This document shows, one piece after another, positions 35,242 through 46,900 of a stretch of DNA of 64,000 nt (position 1 is the first letter of the stretch; the number at the start of each line of letters is the position of its first letter). The DNA is taken from assembly GCF_026151205.1 (NCBI RefSeq), contig NC_087074.1:4898001-4962000 (forward strand). Direction: 5' to 3'. The position numbers were made by a program, and so were the translations under genes. Source of the stretch: Bolinopsis microptera. Lineage: Eukaryota; Ctenophora; Tentaculata; Lobata; Bolinopsidae. The notes beneath the pieces were generated by a model. That model did not search any database and was not told where the DNA came from. It was given only the letters and a program-made list of their open reading frames with translations.

Positions 35242-36330
35242 TGCTGTATGTCAAGGGTTATATTGATGATCTTAATACGTACATTGTCAATATATAAACT
35301 TCGATATTAGGCAATTCGAATAGCGCTTTTTTTGTCGGTAACAATATTATGATCAAATATGATAGTGGTGGTCACATAATTAAATATTAAGATGCAGTGA
35401 AACTATCGGAGTGAATGGGGACTTTTCATGGCATCATTAAAATATATCGACTCTATTTTACATATTGCATTACATTACATTTTATATACAAGCCAGTTAT
35501 CTGGCAACGCCCGCTCATGATGCTTCTCCAAGCTCACACAAGTGTCAGCAAGGAGGAAGATATTCATGCATTTCTGCACGAGGAGCCCATCACAGCTACC
35601 AACAATTAATTTGTTTCCAAGGCCTAGTCCGTGTAACATTTTGTGCTAAGCAACACCATGGTTTGGTGATCGGTCATTCTTTTTAGGTTATAATATGTTG
35701 AGAACTGTCCGCCTGACGGGGATCGAACTCACAACCTCTAGGATAGCAGCACAGTGGCTTAAACTGGCGTTTTTATCAACTGTGCTGCTCGGCCGACAAT
35801 TAATCTATTGTATCGTTTCCTTAATAAATTAATAGATTTTTAGTGCTGTTATTAGTTTAAAATATAGTGGAAATCGTCTCCGAACTATGAACGTCCACGT
35901 CATGCAGGCCTCAACGGGAGATGCACAGAAAATAATTTGACAACCTTATTGTCCTTTTTCTAGTTTCTGTAGAAATTGTTACGAGAAAAAGGGCCACGTG
36001 CTATCAATACGAATGTGCGTTTTAGAATTGTATAACCTAGAACTCTTAATCCAATCAAGTAACCGTATTTTTGTAATTGTGTCAGCGTCCAGCGATAGGA
36101 TCACAACGTCAGTACAGCTATTTTGTGTAAAAAGATATGCCAAAACAGACTTACGTTAGTAGAATTTTTGAAATTTTGGGTATCAACACGAGCAGAAAAT
36201 TTTGCAAAAACGCCTGTGGAGTGAAAAAATATGGATAAAGAATATCAGATGGTTGCTTCTCGGAGGCAAAACTCCGATGATAAACACGAATACTGATCAG
36301 AAATCATCAGGTATACCCCCGATTTACTTA
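35242..36330. other. Copy A upstream region with a tRNA-like sequence at 35700-35800
   Basis: On the minus strand, 35700-35800 reads GTCGGCCGAGCAGCACAG, then ACGCCAGTTTAAG, then GTGAGTTCGATCCCC. These resemble the A box, anticodon-side and B box of a leucine-type tRNA, but with extra bases and poor stems. I read it as a tRNA-derived SINE or tRNA pseudogene. The rest holds nothing I recognise. Confidence 0.5.
35291..35298 (-). promoter_or_regulatory. TATA box of copy A
   Basis: TTTATATA on the minus strand, 50-57 bp before the ATG. This allows a transcription start about 25 nt before the ATG. Copy B has a TATA box at nearly the same distance. Confidence 0.5.
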
Positions 36331-38985
36331 AGGTACATGCTTTGGTGAGTTAGATGTTTATTATCAACATATGAGAGTTGCCCTGTGTTTAACAAGTCTA
36401 CTGCACTCGTGTAGGACCTTATAGTTTAACAAAAAACAAAATAGAGGATTTCATGTTCCTTGGAAGGTTCTAGAATATTGAAGGCTGTTACGGGAACTCT
36501 ATCTGCTCGATACGTAACAATTACATACTACAACATGCATTTCTAATTTCTTCTAATTCTTAAAATCATAAAAACCATCTATTTAAATGTATTTTTACCG
36601 TTGAATCGATTCAAATTAGTATCAAGTGATTTAAACTCAATTCTTATTGTCAAATTTGTCAATAACTGCTAAAAATGAATAGGCCTAATTTTCATGTTTC
36701 TTGACATTTTGAACAAAACAATTTGGTCGGCATTTTTTGTGAAGATGGTTTCCGTTTCTAAACCAGTTGTTACTGTCTCTTATAGTAGGGAAATGTAATA
36801 ATAAGACTGTCAATACAGGCGCCTTCCGTAAGAGGAACGTGATTACGAAACACAATCAGTGATTCATTTGGAACACAAGGCCAGGAAGTGTTATAGCTCG
36901 TCACATATCTGAACAGTCTTTAAATATGAACTTCTCGTTCAGGTAAACGCGAAATAAACGCAAAGTATGAGCGTTGAGCCACTTGCTCGGACATCCTTTT
37001 AAACTTTGGACTAAAGTTACAAAAGGGATTCTGGTCAGAGTTTGTCGAATCAAACACAGAAAGTTAATGCAATGTACAGGGTGAGTTGAAAATAGTGTGT
37101 GGAATGTAAAAATCGATCATTTTTTTGTGAAGGAGCAAATTTTGAAAGGTGAATTGCTATCAGTTCATAAACTTTACATATTTCATTCTTGCCTCTCATT
37201 TGATTCTAACTCATAATTTGGTTGATTTTTGGCAGTTTTCCAAAAAATCTTAAATTCGTCCTAATGGGGTTTTCAAATCGTGTGCCCTGAAAATCGAGTC
37301 TAAAAATCTATCTTCTCCTATATTTTTTAAGCAATCACCCTGCAACTTTTAGGATATGTTCTGGGGATAATTTAAAAGAGATGAGCTAGACAGAATTTTA
37401 AAATAGGCCTATAAAAATTTGATTCGATTTTGAAAATCGTGGACCTCAAAAAATCATCAAAAAACGAGGTCCAAGATTTTCATCAACATGACCTATCCCC
37501 GCATCATCAGCAACAAGGATTTATATGCTCGTTGCAATGTAACTCCACTTTCAGAGAGAGTTCATAAATCCCGCTGGAAAATCTTTGGCACATTCTTCGT
37601 AGCGACTGCAACTCACCACCACAACTAGCTCTAAATATTGCTGTTGACAGTATGTCAAATATGAAAGGTAGGATTGGTAGACATCAAAGTAATATTTTTA
37701 AAACTATTTTAGACACTTTGAATAAAAGAAATATTTATTTAAATAATAGTGACGACTTGACAGATTTAAGCCATTTAGCCTCGAACCGCCAATTGTGGAG
37801 AAATTTATTTTGAATTTGTTTAGTTTGATAATTTCAGTTTTAAGTTCAATTTTTTTGCATAATTTTTGATTTTGATAATTTCAGTTTTAAGTTCCATTTT
37901 TTGCATTTATAGTAAGTTTTCAGTTCTGCAAGTAGACTTATCAGGTTTTTAGGATGTTCTTAGTATAAACTACTTTGGATTTGTGTAAAGTTCGATAATA
38001 ATAATTTTTGCAAATAACTTTTTTCGGTGTATCATGTATCAGATTAACTTAAAAACATTCGTTTCGTATTCGTTTTTATTTTTTACTCTGCCTAGAGGCA
38101 GAGCTCGGTGTTTTCACAAATGACCAAGTTTGCTGCGCGCATTGTGATTGACGCACATGATACAGAAGCATTTAGCTTTATTACTATGCATGCGCTCTGC
38201 AAAAAACAGCTATAAGTATAACTTATAAACGAACTTGAGTCCATTTTAGCTCATTTCTTTACACAAATACAATATAGAGATTGAAATTAAATTGTGTGAT
38301 CTTACTCATACTGATGACATGCAATGACAAAATATAAATTTAATTGCTCAATTGGCCTAAAAATTATATAGTTATACTGTCAAAGTTTAAAATAAAGCAG
38401 CGCATTTTCATAGCACGTGACTAAAAAGGCCTAATTTTTAATTCAAAGCGGATTCTGTCTCTGGAGTTTGACATATTATATGTTTGTGTTAAATGATTTG
38501 TTAATGTTAGGTCGCCAAACTTGAAGCAGAAAGTAACATTTCCCCTTAACACTCAAACAGCATTCTATGCTAATAGACGTAAAGAAGTTTTACTTTCAGG
38601 GTTATAAATCTTTGTGGATGTTACCGGCCCGTAAATATTTTTATTTGTAAACTTGTACTGTTGACTATACTCGGCGAATTTGCTGAATGAATCATATACG
38701 ATTTCATTTATAAAATTATAAATCTAAATGCTATATGATTTCACCACTACACACTGTCCACCCCTTTTACATTTTAAAAAGTTCCGCCGTCGTAGTCTCT
38801 CTTCCCCAATTGTAAATAAAGATACTGTAAGGTAAAAGGTACATGGTTTGGTGAGGTAAATGTTTATTATCAACATATGAGAGTTGCCCTGGGTTTAACA
38901 AGTCTACTGTAGGACCTTATAGTTTAACAACAAACCAAAATAGAGGATTTCATGTTCCATGACGCATGAAAGGTTCTAGAAGACG
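36331..38985. repeat. Direct repeats of about 130 bp (36331-36474 and 38841-38985)
   Basis: Both copies contain ATGTTTATTATCAACATATG, AGAGTTGCCCTG, TTTAACAAGTCTACTG, AGGACCTTATAGTTTAAC and AATAGAGGATTTCATGTTCC in order. The 2.4 kb between them includes a LINE tail fragment. They could be ends of one old insertion or two insertions of the same short element. Confidence 0.7.
37490..37812 (+). mobile_element. LINE C-terminal tail fragment
   Basis: Frames read RIISNKDLYARCNVTPLSER, then HKSRWKIFG, and after a break GRIGRHQSNIFKTIL and SNRQLWRNLF. This is the pattern of the tail that follows reverse transcriptase in many LINE elements (SN-x-L-x-x-RC, SER-x-x-x-RW). Stops and shifts show decay. 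Confidence 0.55.
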
Positions 38986-39389
38986 TTCCACTTTCAAAGT
39001 GAATCTTTATGGATGTTAACTGTAACTATTTCAATTTGCAATAACGAGCGCAGCTCAGCCATCAGCGCGCGCAGGTTGGTAAATTATAAACATATAGTTA
39101 TACGGTGAATAATATTAAATTTGATCTATAAAGTTTAAGTCCCGTCACAGTGTCCTCCGCTGTAGTCTCTAGGATCCCTAATGCTCTAATGGAACTCGTG
39201 AATAATATCAAATGTAAGGCAGGGGAACGCAAAGTAAAAGCCCCTCCCTCAAGAGAGTTATAATCATCAATCAAGCTGCACACTAAAAACCTTTTTATTT
39301 TTGTCCTAATCGCACCATATCACGTATGAATTTTAATTCTCTGTACTTCAAACGATAAATCATAAAGGAACCATTTTTATTTAAGGATA

Positions 39390-40325
39390 TAGATCATGAT
39401 TCCGAGTCGCTGAAAGAAATTCTAAAAGTGAGGGCAGAAAAGCACGAATTAGAATACACGTTAATCTGCAATGAAAGCAGTGATAGATCTACACGTGCAA
39501 TTAATCAGGCAAGAGAAAAAGAAAGCTCAAGTTGGTTGACTGTCCTACCTCTTAAGTCTTATGCTCTTATGGGTTCACATTGAACAAAGGGGAATTCAGG
39601 GATAGTCTACTTCTTCGATATAACAAAGACCTTCCACGATTACCTCAATCCTGTGTTTGTGGGGCCAAAATGGACATCAACCATGCTCTAAACTGTCCAA
39701 CTCCAAGAGGAGGCTACACTGCTACATCATCATCCGCCACAACTCAGTTAGGGATTTCATATCCAAACAACTATCAACTGTTTGCAAAGACGTAGAATGT
39801 GAGCCCCACCTACAGACTTTAGACGGGGAGACTTTCTCAACAAGTACCACACTAACAGGAGACAATGCCCACCCTGACGTCCGTGCCAGGGAATTCTATC
39901 GTCCAGAACAGAACTCCTATTCACTATTTCGACATAAAGTTTCTCAATCCCAATTCTGAGTCTTATCTCTCATCATCAACAGAAAAAATATACGAGAGAG
40001 CTGAGACTCAGAAGCGGAGGTAATACAACGAGAGAATATTGAATGTCGAACATGGGAGTTTCTGTCCAGTGTCCACTGGTGTACTCTGTCACGGGTGGCA
40101 GCGGGCCAGAAGCGAAAACATTCTTTAGATTATTGTGTGAGAAAATAAGTTATAAAACTCAACAAAATTATTCAGATGTTGTCAATTTTTTAAGATGTAA
40201 TCTATCATTTATTATCAGGAAGCTGGTTCTCCTGTGTATAAGAGGAACCAGATCTTCTGTCAATTCAGTTGACAAAAGTTGTGAAAGCGACTTTGAGTTC
40301 GCATGCTTTGTATCAAAGCTTAGCT
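39390..40325 (+). mobile_element. Decayed retroelement C-terminal region (zinc motif plus nuclease-like domain)
   Basis: The broken frames read SSWLTVLPLKSYAL, LNKGEFRDSLLLRYN, LPRLPQSCVCGAKMDINHAL and NC (a C-x-C-x8-H-x3-C zinc pattern). Then come VCKDVECEPHLQTLDGE, NAHPDVRAREFY, an F-D-x-K stretch and VEHGSFCPV. I know this combination from a family of repeated mobile-element proteins common in cnidarian genomes; the D...F-D-x-K pattern suggests a restriction-like nuclease. At least three frameshifts are present. Confidence 0.5.
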
Positions 40326-40894
40326 AATTATGATTCCTATGGACTCAATTAATTGTTGATTCAAATCTGGTCAATATACATTGTTGTAAATTATATTGTT
40401 ATATATTATTCTATTTGTTTTCCAAAAAAATTTAAAAAAATGTTTTATTTAAGGCTACGAATGTTCAACTTTCTTCTATATTAATAGTACTAAAGTCAAA
40501 CCGCTTTTTACCGGCCGGGCCGGGAGGAACGAGTAAAAGTGCACAGTATAGAAAAAGAAACCTGGTTCACGTGATGGCACTCCCCAGTACTTGTCAAGGG
40601 TCTCATGTAATACCCATTATAACTCATTATTTAGAGCATTGTATTTTTATGTACATTTGTTGAAAAAAGAAGAAATCCGGTATATCGAGGTCCAGTATAA
40701 ACAGGCCCGGTATGAAGGAGTTTCACTGTATTACTGATATAACAATAAAAACAATTTGAAAAACAATAACCATGGTTTTGTATTTTAAAATGGGGTCTAT
40801 ACAATTAAATTATGAGTTTCACATGACAATTCATGATTCAGGAAGGTTTTTAAAATTTACCCGCATGCAAATTGTTTATCCAAATGGCTACATA

Positions 40895-40900
40895 TTTATT
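40895..40900 (-). terminator. Polyadenylation signal AATAAA of copy B
   Basis: AATAAA on the minus strand 47 nt after the stop codon. The aligned place in copy A has lost the hexamer. Confidence 0.55.
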
Positions 40901-40946
40901 TCATAGTATAGATTTAAAAATATCATCATTCGCCTTTGATCGATTT

Positions 40947-43900
40947 TTAATTGTCCTTATTTTTCTTGCTTCCCTTCTCTTTCTTCTCTTTCTTCTCTTT
41001 CTTCTCTTTAGGCTCTTTAGGCTCTTTAGGCTCTCTCTTTTTCTTCTCTTTTTTTGTTACGGTGAAGTTGATAGGGTCAGAAATGTACTCTTTGCCCTTA
41101 ACCGTGACTATGGCTCTGTAAGAATAGTAGTAGTCAAAAGTCTCCAGTTATAATAATCCCGTGATAATTCTAACAAGGGTGCAGTTAAATCTACCCCAGT
41201 ATTTCAATTGTAGCAAACTTATTTGATAGAACTTGAACACTTACACATATGGTCCACTATTTTTAGGTTTCCTTTGTTTGCCATATGCTCTGGTATAAGT
41301 GCCATCTTTAACTTTACTAAACTTGCAACTTGTTGGCTTCTGATTCTTATAGAGACAAATCTTCACAGCTTGTGGTCCGATTTTCTGAAATAAATAAGTG
41401 CATTAAGATTCAGGTATAGTTAAGATGTAACTTTAGAGATAGATAAACTTATATTCTGTCTAACTCTACCAGGATGCACTCAGAGGAGTGGTGGGGGGGG
41501 GGGGGGGTCACCCTGTATTTAATCAGATCGCCTTACCCCGATTGTGGAGTCGATATCCCACGCTAGAACGCAAGGCTTCTTCTCTCCCTGTTTGCATGTA
41601 AGGTCATCCACTTGAGACGTGATGGTAACTTCGTTCTCAACTCCTCCTACTTCAATATCTACCGAATCCTCCGAACCCTGCCCTTTGGCGTGACATGTAC
41701 ACGTTCCTTTGTCAGACAGTTTAGCTGGCTTCAGTATCAGTACGCTGTACGTCTCTGAAAAAAAAGTTGTTATAATTCTAATAGGTTATAAAGAATTCGC
41801 AGAAATTATTTATTTGATTGTGAGATCACGTAACTAGGATAAGAATTGAATTACAAATTTCTTTGGTTTAGGAATTGTTTCGCAAAATATAAGAATATAG
41901 ATGTTGATGAGACTGATCTCTGCCCCTCCACCCCTTCAAAAACCAATAACAACGTGCACTTTGTAAGCGAGTATATAAGAAAACCTAAATTCCATACTCA
42001 CTTTTGTTGTTAATTCTGACATTTCCCTCTCCAGCTTTTAATCGCTTTCCGTTGCAAGTCCACCACAGTTCCGTGATAACGTCCAGTTTGTTGCACTGAA
42101 AGTAAGTAAATACCTTACTCGACATCTAATTATAAACGCGACGAAACGTTTTATCAACATGGTGTGGAAAACAACCAAAAGTTTTACACTTACAAACGTT
42201 TTACAGGGGTGACCACAAGGCTTCAATGTTTTTGTCTTATAATAGTGGTCATTTTGACCACAGCCCCCTACGGAGAAGAAACTATCAAATTCGTAATATC
42301 ATCAAAAATTATTTTTACCTGAAGCTTTACCACCTGTCCCTCGACGAAAGCTACGACTTCTTTTTCTGCCTCAACCAGGTCTTTTTCTTTGAGTGGCAGA
42401 GCAACCTCGAACACTCCTTCGGATGTTTTCCCATCCTTCTCCACAACACACTTGAACTGTCCTTCTTTCTTAGCATCCATTTTCTTGATAGTCAAGGTCA
42501 AACCGTCGTCAGAAATGGAATACGTCCTTTTTGCTTTGGAGAGATCCGCCATACCTGGGGCAAACTTGAACCACTTAACATTGTCCTTGGTCACTTCCAC
42601 GCCGTTCACCCTACAAGTCAGAGCTAAGGGTTCTTTGACGACAGCATCAGGCTTAGGATTAACTGCCTCCACCCAGTTAGCAAGACATATGGGACAACAT
42701 TCTCCTTCTTCATCAACCTCGATCTCATCATCACCACATGTAACTTTACATTTCTTGTCTTCACACTCTTCCTGCCCCTTACCCACACACTTGCAATCCA
42801 GACATTCTGCTCCCTTCTCGTACTTGTCTCCAACATCGTAGAGCTGGCCAGCATATTCGCACTTGCAGTTATCTAGGCCAACACATTTTCCTTCCTCCAT
42901 CATCTGTCCCTCGGGACAGAAACATCCAGACTGAGACTTTTTACCACCGTTAGGTTTTTGGCAGGACGGTGCTGGTTTAGGTCCCCTTTGTTTGAATACG
43001 GATCCTTCTGGACACTCAGGTTTACACTTGCTATCAGGGAAGTTGATTTGCCATCCATCAGTATCGATTCCCTTAGCTTTGCACTCTCCAGCCAACTGTT
43101 CGAGAATGGGGCATGCACAGGCAACATCAAAACACATACATATCTCTTGTACTGCCTGTGTTGCGAAGGGTTCTTGGTCCACAACATCTGCACACTTTGA
43201 GAAGGGACTTTTCTTAAGAATGTTAGCTATATGTTTCTCATAACCTGGCTTCTCAAGTGTCTGAAACATCAATTCACACATGTCTGGAGGAGGCTCCGGT
43301 ATAGGGCAGTCTGTTTCGTCATCTTGAGCCCACGCTGTCCCGAAATCTTCAGCACTATAGGGTGATAAGTATTACTATAAATGTATCAATCCGATTAAGG
43401 TAAACATCGGAATAGACTTAAAGTCAGGATTGGTTAATTTTTAGGGGTGGTGCTTTGCTCAAGTAAGTAAGTAATACCTGCAGGGAGATTTGTTTAAAAC
43501 ATATAAGTGATACGAAAAGTTGTTTTAGCAGGAGCTTTCAAAATTCATGTGTAAATCGTCTTCAGCTAGGGATGATATTGTGAAGGGGTGATTCATATTA
43601 TATGTGATAGAGAAAACATACAGAAAACAACATATCACACAAAACTTTAATGTGTACGTTGCATACTCTCCAGCACTTGAAGAGTCTTTACTTTATTCAA
43701 TTTTACTACACAACTTTTATCCTCCCCCTTATTATAGTCATTAGAGCGTATTCAATTATTTTAACAAAGATACAGGACTAACCTTTCAAGTACGTCTCCC
43801 TCAGGTCCAGTCAGATCGTTTGTTTTATCGTCGTCCCATTTACCACACATGCCGGTTGAGAAGCCCTTGCAGGAGCCGTGAATGTCAATCGAGTAGCTGG

Positions 43901-46900
43901 AGACCTTGTCCCACTGCAGGTAAACCAAAGGATCTTTTCCGTCTTGTGTAATCGTCATCGTGTATGTGCCTGCAGGATTGATGATTATGTAAGATCTCAA
44001 CTATAAGATTATTCTTGTCTTGAGTTGCAATGTTATTCATGTTGTTAAAGGTAGTTTAGTAGTTCGTTTTCCAACATGTTGATAATTCGAATTCCAATTG
44101 ACAATAGTTTTATAGAGGCATTAAGGAGCTAATGGGTAGTGAGCAATGTATAATACTGTTCACATTATCCAATGAGGGTTAGAACGATGTATCTTTCTTA
44201 GTTGATAAGTGGATAATGGAGCCATGTTTTACACTCAAATACTGAGTGTAGAACATGGCTCCAGTGACTCAGTACTCTGACTCACTAAACCTAATTAAAT
44301 GTGTGAGAGGGGCTAGAGCAAAAACAAAGGACAGCTATGTTAGTGAAGGCTTTCAGGTACACTTCATGTTACTGAAGACTTTCAAGTATATTTGGCAATG
44401 AAGCCGTATATTAAGCCGCATTTAAGCCACATTGTAAGCCAACTTTTCAGTAAAACATCGATTTGCTGTGGAGTTGGGGGAATGGAAACATCCGCATGGT
44501 AAATCGGGGTTTTGTTTGTTTATATTATGCATAATATCTAATTAATTGGAATTGGAAAGGAAATGGCCGCGGTAAATCGGGGTTGGTGGTGAATCGGGGC
44601 GCGGTTTATGAATATCGGGGTTTTACTGTGCTTAGCACATGCTTTCATTTTGTGTACTGTCCAAAGAAGAAAATTATTATTTATCCAACAAAATGATGAA
44701 AGTTACAACTTTTATTTAAAAACGAACCTTTGTCTTCAAGTACAATCTTGGATCCGTCTTTGTAAGACTGATGCATAGGAACAGCAACAGCAACACCATT
44801 CAGTGTCACAATGTTGCCTTCCAGCTTAAATACGTCCGTTTTGAATGCTACCTGGGGGTGTATTCACTATTCAACCTAGTCGGATCGGATATCTTCTTAA
44901 CGATAACGATAACAGTTGTAGAAATTTGAACAGCATTGTTCTGTGATCAAATTAATCTTCATCTATCTCAAGGAAGTGTCTTTAGGAAGTTTACAAGACA
45001 ACTGTTTGCTTTGTGCTTCAGTTTATCAAAACGTAATTGCCCCTTTAAAGCCTTGGTTATAAATCTGATATAAACTATAATAAATAAAACTTATACAAAC
45101 TCAAGACGAAATCTTACCTCAATATATTTGGTGCTAGTACTGGCCTTGTTTTTCTCATGGTCAGCATACATCGCCACATCACCACAACTGAAGAAGTTGT
45201 ACTTGCAGTCACCCTTGAAAGCAAACTCAGACCCGTCGAATGTGTTGTAGAATGGATCAGCAGCAGCGGAACAGTGACCTGGCTCAGGAATGCAGGTCTT
45301 GACACAGTTGTCATTAAACCAGACCACAGGGGTGGGATCTTCGCACTCTTCCTCGTCATCAATACAGGCACAGTGATGTACTCCTTGTGCATCACACGTG
45401 CACTCTTCTGTCTCCTGAGGGTTATAAATGGTACCTTCTTCAAAGCTCGTACCATCCTCATGCTCACAAACTGCAGGCATTACCACATCTACTTCAAAGT
45501 CGTCACTAGCAGTGACTCCATCCTTGGTTGCCTGGCAAGTGTAGGTTGCATCATCATCAGCATCAGCGTCAGATACAGTCAGCATCTTCCTGTAAAGAAA
45601 ATACAACTTATATTGAAGTACTAAAACACACAGCTTCAAACGAAGTTTATGGGAAAGCAAAAATGAATAAAGATATAAATGGCCAAATTAATTATTGTAA
45701 GAACACCCACTTGTTTCTGGAGATTCCCTTAGTTATCTTTTTACCGTCCTTCAGCCAAACAATGTTCTTCCTGCTGACCCCCTCTACAAGTACTTCACAT
45801 GTCAGAGTTACAGACTGTCCTTTCTTGATCTGGTTGTCGGGGTTCTCTGCCTGGAAAGGATGCTTGTTTAAAACGAACAACAGTCACACTTTACAACACA
45901 TTTCACACATAGGTGGAGCTTCACTTAGTTTGATCTAACAACTAAAATATTAACTTACCACGACCCAGTTATCAAGACAGTAGTTACAGCACTCATCATC
46001 CTTCCTAGCCTCTAGCTGGTCTTCCTCGCAGTTAAGAGTTGGACACGCCTTGTCTTGACACGACATCTCCCCTGCATCTTGACAAGTACATGTCTGACAC
46101 TCTGCTTTCTCTTCTATAACTGCACCGTTCTCATAGAACTGTCCCTCGTAGAGACACTTGCACCCGCTAGCATCAACACAAACTCCATCCTGTAGGAACT
46201 TTCCGTCCGGACAGAAACACCCTCTTTCAGTCCCGGTCTTCTCTGGCTCCTTGTCGAGACAAGTTGGTACTGGAGTGGCTCCGTCAGATAGGTACACTGT
46301 TGGTTCAGCACATACGTACGCTGAGGGAGAGATTAAAATGTTTTTTAATCTTTTAGATTTCTAAGAAATGGGCCCAGCTCGACTAAGCCTTGTTTATTCT
46401 AGAAAAAATGGCAATCACGAGTAATCACTAATCAGTAACTTACGACAATATGCAACATTTTCTCTCCAATTAGCGGCATTAAAGCCATTATTCTGACATT
46501 GTGTAGCGTACACATCAAGTTGAGCACAGGCACACGCCTGAGGAAATATCATTTTAAGGAATTGATAGACATGTGTGTAGTCAGTGTGTAGTCAGTGTGT
46601 AGTCAGTGTGTAGTCAGTGTGTAGTCAGTGTGTAGTAAGTGTGTAGTCAGTGTGTAGTCAGTGTGTAGTCAGTGTGTAGTCAGTGTGTAGTCAGTGTGTA
46701 GTCAGTGTGTAGTCAGTGTGTAGTCAGTGTGTAGTCAGTGTGTAGCCAGTGTGTAGTCAGTGTGTAGTCAGTGTGTAGTCAGTGTGTAGTCAGTGTGTAG
46801 TCAGTGTGTAGTCAGTGTGTAGTCAGTGTGTAGTCAGTGTGTAGTCAGTGTATCCTAGACAAGATAAATTTGAAAAATCGTGCCACCAACACAAAAATAA

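Noticed and set aside
35700-35800. Functional tRNA-Leu gene
   Set aside because: B box is good but stems do not pair and extra bases interrupt the D-arm; treated as tRNA-derived repeat.
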